Assembly: GCA_030248135.1 (NCBI GenBank) | Contig: JASANC010002037.1 | Location: forward strand, 1-64,000 | Reading direction: 5' to 3' | Length of the DNA stretch: 64,000 nt | DNA from: Theristus sp. LFF4_11 | Taxonomy: Eukaryota; Nematoda; Chromadorea; Monhysterida; Xyalidae | In this document: one piece after another, positions 59,601 through 64,000 of the stretch | How the letters are laid out: the number at the start of each line of letters is the position of its first letter | How positions within the stretch are numbered: the stretch's first letter is position 1 | Made by a program: the position numbers and the translations under genes | The notes under the pieces: generated by a model | Told to the model about the DNA's origin: nothing | The model's input: only the letters and a program-made list of their open reading frames with translations | Database searches by the model: none

Positions 59601-62059
59601 GATGGTTGCCGTGCGTCGACTCGTCGCGTTTACGCTCAACGTACGCGGCGAAGTCTTCGGTGACGAATTGCGAAAAGTGATCGCTGTTTTTTGTCTGACA
59701 AAGAGCGAAAGAAGACAAATTAGAACTTTAAATTATAGGCAGTTCGCTGATTGGTTTTACTTTCTTGTGTTATTTTCATTGATACTCGTTGGTTGTTTCT
59801 TCAACGCAGTATGAAAACTCAAAAACGGACATTTAGCTTCGTTATGCGTGAAAGCAACCCAAACTTCTTGTGTTGTGTTCTTGTGTTCTTGGTTTCTTCA
59901 AACGTCCGTCCAAAACGCCACACGATGTCACTAACCATGTAGTCCATGCAGAGAGCGCGCACACTGCTGTGCATCTCTTCGTCGCCGTATATTTGGTCAG
60001 CTAAACGACAATTGTGATTTTAGCTGCCACATCACAAACAAACGTCTGATTTTCCACGTAAAAACCGGACAGAAAAGCCGTGAAAAGGACAACTGTCCAC
60101 CAACCGACTGCCCGAAAGAGACAAGCGCCGTCACCCTGCATCGGGCGAATTCGAAAGCCCTTCGCCTTTCGCAGGTGCTGCTCGAAACGTCGTTCCAGCT
60201 GGAAACGGTTTATGAAGCAATGGATGACAGACACACAAATACAGTCGAACTATAATAGGCTATCAGCTGATTGGTCGGTGATCACGTGATGCATGCATGC
60301 TGTGTAGGCATTGCTATGGAGATCACACAAATCTCAAAAACAAAAGCAGACAAGCAAGCGCTGCAAACGCGATCAGCTGCCCGCCTGACCTCATCATTAT
60401 TTGCCTGCAACGCCAATTTTCGACTGGCAGCGGCCGCCTGCCGCGCCCTCTGGTGCTCGTCGTCGGAATTGTAGCCGGCCTCTTGACCGTCGGCGGGCAC
60501 CGCCAGGTCGCTGTTTGCGCCACCTGCAGTGAAGATTGATAAAGGAAACGGCATTCACCCACCATTTTTCAACTAAGCTAACCGTCAAGTGAGTCGTGAG
60601 TGCCACGCAACATGAATCTCAACATGAACTTTTCAAGTGTTCAAAATATTGGCGGTCAAGTACCCTCTTATCTGACCTCGCCGGATCGACCATACTTCCG
60701 GGGAAGGAGAACTCCATCGCTGACTACGCAAAACTTGAACGTTCCACGGATCCGGACGGATGACAGTGACAGTTTGCCATCGTCTGCGGCAACAACAACA
60801 ACGACTAGCAATCAGAGTCTGCTATAAGCGAAACGCACCCGCACCACTCGCCGCCGCCGACGTGGACGCTAAATTCGCGTTCGCAATACTGTGGTTCGAG
60901 GTTTTCGTTCGTTTCGCCGATTTGCGTTCACTCGGACCACCGGTGCCGGACGACGACGACGACGCAATCATACCAGTCGCCGATGGCACGGCAGCGGACG
61001 CCACACTCGCAACAGATGAGCCAGCCGACTGCGTTGAAGGCGCCACCGCCGCCGCACTCGACGAGCAGCCACCGACGTCTGGCAAGTTGGAGAGGTTCGC
61101 TGAGAGCCGCTGACGGCGCACGCCGCCGCTTGTGCCTGTGATGAGTTGGATTTTTTGGATTTTTTTAAAAATTTTTTTGCAAGACACCTACAGCTTAGGT
61201 GTCTCGTATCGGTGTCGTGTCACTCACAGTTACGACATAGTTGTTCCAGAGCCGAGGGGTTGGGGGGGGGGGGGCCGATATAGATAGCTGGAGCAAATTT
61301 TCTAGATAGATAGATAGCTGGAAAATTTTGGGGGGGGGGGGCCGCGGGGGGGGGGCCATGTGACTTTGGGGGGGGCCGGTCAAAATTTTGAAATTTGATA
61401 GATAGATAGCTAAAACGCTAAAAAGCTATAAAAACAGCAAAATAATGCTAAAAATACACTAAAAACCAAGTATAAACGCGTATTTTACCTAAAATTAGCG
61501 AAATTTTCAAGAATTACGAGCAAAAATAGTCAATTTTGGTCAAAAATTGACTCATTTTATGTCTTCGAAGACAAAAATTTTCAGATAGATAGCTGGCTGA
61601 GAAATTTTTTTAGATAGATAATAGCTGAGCCGAAAAAACCTGTTTGATAGAGATAGATTCGAAAAATTTTTGGGGGGGGCCGGCCCCCCCCAGGCCCCCC
61701 CTGGAACAACTATGAGTTACGACTCACCTCACCTCACAATGCACCAAGAGCGTTTTGAAGAAAAGCTCTGCGATCGATTGTTTTTTTTAGTTTACTCAAG
61801 AGTTCCACTCAAGATCGATCACTCATTTGTCCATCACCATCATCTCATCACCAACAAAAACCACAAAAATACCGGCATCAATGCCTGCTGGGTTATTTTG
61901 TCGATTAGCACCGGTTTCCCCCGCAACTCCGCCGCCCGGTCCGGCCGTTTGAACGCCGCCGCCGCCAGTGCCGCTGCCGCCTGCGCCCCCCGCGGTCGAT
62001 TGGCGTCCGATTGGCCGTTGCTCTTTGTTGACGGCTTTCTTTTTCGGCAGAATCGTCAT
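50614..62059 (-). CDS. OTUD5: OTUD5 (DUBA) deubiquitinase, 10 exons, 597 aa
   Basis: OTU-family cysteine deubiquitinase. Exons in transcript order: 62059-61873, 61135-60839, 60523-60390, 60198-60105, 60000-59936, 59694-59538, 57490-57344, 56939-56713, 51574-51211, 50735-50614 (1794 nt, phases consistent). The N-terminus MTILPKKK is identical to animal OTUD5, followed by Gly- and Ser-rich segments and [11 protein letters not shown] domain: [12 protein letters not shown] with catalytic Asp and Cys (exon 4), [11 protein letters not shown] (exon 5), [20 protein letters not shown] (exon 6), [14 protein letters not shown] with catalytic His (exon 7). Then [20 protein letters not shown] (exon 8), a variable Ser/Asn-rich exon 9, and a C-terminal UIM-like [20 protein letters not shown]. 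The 5.1-kb intron 8 contains a complete opposite-strand gene. Confidence 0.95.
50797..50968. mobile_element. TA-ended MITE in OTUD5 intron 9
   Basis: Inverted ends TACAGTCTGTTTCTATA and TATAGAAATAGACTGTA. Interior contains GATGTGATGTGATGTGAT, GCATGCATCACGTG and CCAACCAATCAGC. Related to the CAGTCGAACT family by its interior. Confidence 0.75.
51688..51859. mobile_element. CAGTCGAACT-family MITE, intact copy, in OTUD5 intron 8
   Basis: Inverted ends CAGTCGAACTCTAAA and TTTAGAGTTCGACTG. Subterminal CCAATCAGCTGATTGG on the left and its match on the right, with CACGTGATGCATGCTTTC inside. This is the best-preserved copy; partial copies lie at 30382-30550, 55180-55250, 55700-55850 and 60241-60310. 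Confidence 0.8.
52547..56299 (+). CDS. TPR-like / J-domain protein nested in OTUD5, 7 exons, 476 aa
   Basis: Exons: 52547-52663, 53055-53390, 53709-53981, 54471-54607, 54943-55123, 55253-55396, 56057-56299 (1431 nt). The body is predicted all-helical with repeated alanine-rich amphipathic helices of TPR type ([40 protein letters not shown]), then a charged coiled-coil ([20 protein letters not shown]). The C-terminus carries the HPDK motif of J proteins in [10 protein letters not shown], followed by [13 protein letters not shown], an end-placed J domain that should stimulate an Hsc70 ATPase. Five introns are GT-AG. The sixth, which separates the helical body from the J domain, is a transposon. 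Exon 1 and its start are the least certain. No established gene name can be given. Confidence 0.82.
53395..53530. repeat. Short tandem repeat GGCCGGAA(C/T)T in intron 2 of the J-domain gene
   Basis: Five to six copies of a roughly 15-17-bp unit such as CGGGCCGGAATTAG, directly after the exon-2 donor. Non-coding. Confidence 0.7.
55397..56053. mobile_element. MITE-like element acting as intron 6 of the J-domain gene
   Basis: Termini GGGCCAGTTTTTTTA and TAAAAAAACTGGCCC, with a longer imperfect inverted repeat of about 65 bp (left CTACGCCGCTGAGCG, right CGCTCAGTGGTGTAG). Direct repeat CAG at 55394-55396 and 56054-56056. Removing the element plus one CAG joins ...Ser-Ala-Gln to Ala-Phe-Leu-Lys in frame. 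A CAGTCGAACT-type MITE core is nested at about 55700-55850. Same family and same target as 445-1175. Confidence 0.87.
57030..57195. mobile_element. GACTCAGTGCG-type MITE, OTUD5 intron 7
   Basis: Contains CATGACGCGGCAATTCAAAAT, TTACCATATAAAGATTGAAA and GCACTGAGTCGCAGA, matching the set at 6295-6510 and 40790-41010. Edges approximate. Confidence 0.45.
57575..59127. mobile_element. hAT element, non-autonomous, OTUD5 intron 6
   Basis: Ends CAGAGATGTGCATAGGG and GCGTGCACACCTCTG. Perfect 8-bp duplication GATGCAAC (57567-57574 and 59128-59135). Subterminal CCCGGGACAGGCTAG occurs near both ends in the same orientation with GTCGCGCAGC repeats. No intact transposase was seen. Confidence 0.9.
59448..59515. 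mobile_element. 68-bp hAT mini-element, OTUD5 intron 6
   Basis: Ends TAGGGTGGGCAAAATACCG and CCATGCCAACACTA. Perfect 8-bp duplication CTTGCAGT (59440-59447 and 59516-59523). It consists of little more than the two termini of the 39683-40466 family and lies 15 bases beyond the exon-6 donor side of the intron. Confidence 0.92.
61236..61714. mobile_element. hAT-like element with G-rich and GATA-rich interior, OTUD5 intron 1
   Basis: Inverted ends CATAGTTGTTCCAG and CTGGAACAACTATG. Perfect 8-bp duplication AGTTACGA (61228-61235 and 61715-61722). Interior: runs of G near both ends with GATAGATAGCTGG repeats. Non-coding. Confidence 0.88.
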
Positions 62060-62537
62060 TGTTGTGGAATGAGGTTGTTTTTATTTGAATTGCAATGCGA
62101 CATGCATGCGATGCCTTTAAAGAATTAAAGAATTATAATGGTTGTGTTGTGACTTGTGACTTGAAAAATCAAAATTTTTGAAACTGAATAAAAAACAAAA
62201 AAATAGGGTTGTTTGTTGAACAAAAATCAAAATTTTTAAAACTGAACGAAAATCCAAAAATGTCGATTTAAAAAAAATCAATTCTAAAAAAATAATTTTT
62301 TTCTTTTACCTATGCTCTGAAGGCTAAAAACCTTATTTTGGGCACACGTTTCAAAAGTTCCACAAAAATTTTCTTCGACATACAAGATAAATAAAAGACA
62401 TAACCTTGTAAAACCGAGGTCCAAAATCGACATTTTGGATTTGGTCTTACCGATTGATTTGGTTGGTATTCATAACTGATTTTTGATTTTCGACCAGATG
62501 TTGCTTGCAGTTGTAATAAGATCGTGGCATGAGCTCA

Positions 62538-63732
62538 GTACCGTGGGCGGGGGGTGCCCCAGAGACCCCCCCACACCCCCATGAAATTTTGTCTGGCGGA
62601 CACCCCCCCCCCAAAATTTTCTGCACACCCTAAAATTTTTTTCGAAAATCATGTTTTTTGTCTATAAAGTCCATAATATACGCTGAATATATGATAACTT
62701 GACCATCTTCATTGTAATTTCAAAGATTTTGCAGAAAAATTTAGCGTTTTCCTTCAAAATTTAAGCAAAAAAATATCATGGGGGGGTGGGGGGTGTACCT
62801 AGAGATGTAAGGGGCAAAAAAAAATTTTTTTTTTAATTTTTTTTTAAAAAGTAAAAAAATGAGCATTTTTTTTTATTTTTTTTATTAAAAATTTTTGAAA
62901 TTTTTTCTTTAATGTGCCCTGAAAATGCCGTTTTTGGCATAATTTTTCGAAAGTTCAACAAAAATTTTCTTTGACTTTACCTTGTCACTTCGTCTTCAAC
63001 GCTGCAGGTGGTATTCTGGATTGATTTATCGACTGTTTTTAGCCTTGGTGAGTGATGATCGACTCGCGCATTGAAGTACTTGAGCGTCGCAAAGGCTAGT
63101 TCAACAAATTCCGATGCCGCTAAGGTGAGATAGAAGCAGAGAACTCACATTTACGCATCGTTTTTCAGGATCTCGAAAGGTCGAAATTGCACTGTCTGCC
63201 ACTGCAAGCGTAACTTCGTTGGTTGCTCGTTGCTGTTTCGCCTCGTGTCGTCAGCATGATCACACCGGTTTGTTGTTGAACTTGTTTCCGTGTTATTTGA
63301 GGTGAATTGAGAGGCAAAACACGAGACGTGATGTCGTCGGTGGGAAAATGGGGTCGCCGAAACCAAGTCTGAAATTTTCACCCTCCTCCCATATGAGTGG
63401 GGGTCATATGGTAAGTCGGTGGCTCCTCATATGGTGATATTCGGACTCCCTGAAAAATTCTAAACAACTTTCATTTTAAAAAAAATTTTTTTTAAAAAAA
63501 GTTTTTTTTTTTTAGAAAAAAAAACAAATATAAAATTTTTTTTTTCCTTGACATCTCTAGGTGTACCCCCCCACAGAAAATTTTGAAAAAATGCACCCCC
63601 CATGGGACCCCCATGGGGGGGGGGGTCCCACGTTACCATAGTTTGGAGCGCCCCCCTCACTTTTTGGTCGGCACCCCCCCCCCCCCACGGCACCATACCC
63701 CCCCCCTTCGATTTTTTTGGGCCCACGGTACT
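62538..63732. mobile_element. Element with CAGTACCGTGGGC ends, hosting a nested hAT
   Basis: Inverted ends CAGTACCGTGGGC and GCCCACGGTACTG, with ATGAGC just outside on both sides. Subterminal G/C runs. The 62800-63559 hAT element lies inside it, so this one is older. No coding region. Confidence 0.65.
62800..63559. mobile_element. Non-autonomous hAT element, second copy of the GAR1-intron family
   Basis: Ends TAGAGATGTAAGG and TTGACATCTCTA. Perfect 8-bp duplication GGTGTACC (62792-62799 and 63560-63567). Nearly identical to 28751-29498, indicating recent mobility of the family. Confidence 0.93.
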
Positions 63733-64000
63733 GATGAGCATGCAGCAGCAGAATGCCAGTAAAAACACACAAATAAACTGTTCGTTATCCGAAATGATGC
63801 TGCATTGTTTTCTTCGAGCGGGACTTCGACTCTTTGTTGTTTGGCAGTGACAACGCCCTAACCCTAATCGAAGATGTTAAGTTAAGTTTTGCAACGCTCA
63901 AAGACTTCATTCCAAAAGTTGTTCAAGCCTAAAATCAATCCCTGATGCATCATTAGTAAATCAGCTGCATCTGTAGTTTCGGTGCTCCTTTCATTTATAT

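Larger units (their letters stand above)
62060..64000. other. Upstream flank of OTUD5
   Basis: Apart from the nested elements at 62538-63732 this is AT-rich sequence. It presumably includes the OTUD5 promoter near 62060-62200. The last 250 bases (63750-64000) show no recognisable exon or repeat. Confidence 0.4.

Overview
This is a window of eukaryotic nuclear DNA, almost certainly from an animal. Genes are split into many short exons with GT-AG introns, reading phase is conserved across the introns, and the recognisable proteins are animal-type orthologues: a CYP2-clan P450, GAR1, BTBD1/2, IPMK and OTUD5. Coding exons are GC-richer than the AT-rich introns. The introns are packed with small DNA transposons (hAT, TA-flanked and others), Helitron ends and tandem repeats. 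The species cannot be fixed from the sequence; a small invertebrate or tunicate genome rich in MITEs would fit.

Layout. 259-10438 (minus) is an 11-exon cytochrome P450. 10.4-28.3 kb is a repeat-dominated block: hAT and C-rich elements, a segmental duplication (12.85-14.5 and 22.85-24.4 kb), a head-to-tail array of Helitron-like units (16.1-22.6 kb), two fold-back elements, and a few weak candidate exons. 28389-32644 (plus) is GAR1, with five CCHC zinc knuckles embedded in its C-terminal RGG region. 33304-44711 (plus) is a 19-exon BTBD1/2-type BTB-BACK-PHR gene with a very long low-complexity N-terminus. 45986-48664 (plus) is IPMK. 50614-62059 (minus) is OTUD5 in 10 exons; a complete 7-exon J-domain gene (52547-56299, plus) lies nested in its intron 8. 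62.1-64 kb is transposon sequence.

Most notable result. Two unrelated genes, the P450 and the J-domain gene, are each interrupted inside a strongly coding stretch by an element of the same family (termini GGGCCAG...CTGGCCC). Each is flanked by a CAG/CTG direct repeat. The protein reads correctly only if the element plus one repeat copy is removed. In the P450 no GT-AG pair achieves this, and the break lies directly after the haem-ligand Cys-Leu. This suggests transposon-born introns removed at non-canonical, terminal-repeat-defined boundaries. A second notable result is the GAR1/zinc-knuckle fusion, in which each knuckle sits on its own phase-1 exon.

Exon joins were worked out by hand from codon phase, splice dinucleotides and family knowledge. 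No alignment or RNA evidence was available.
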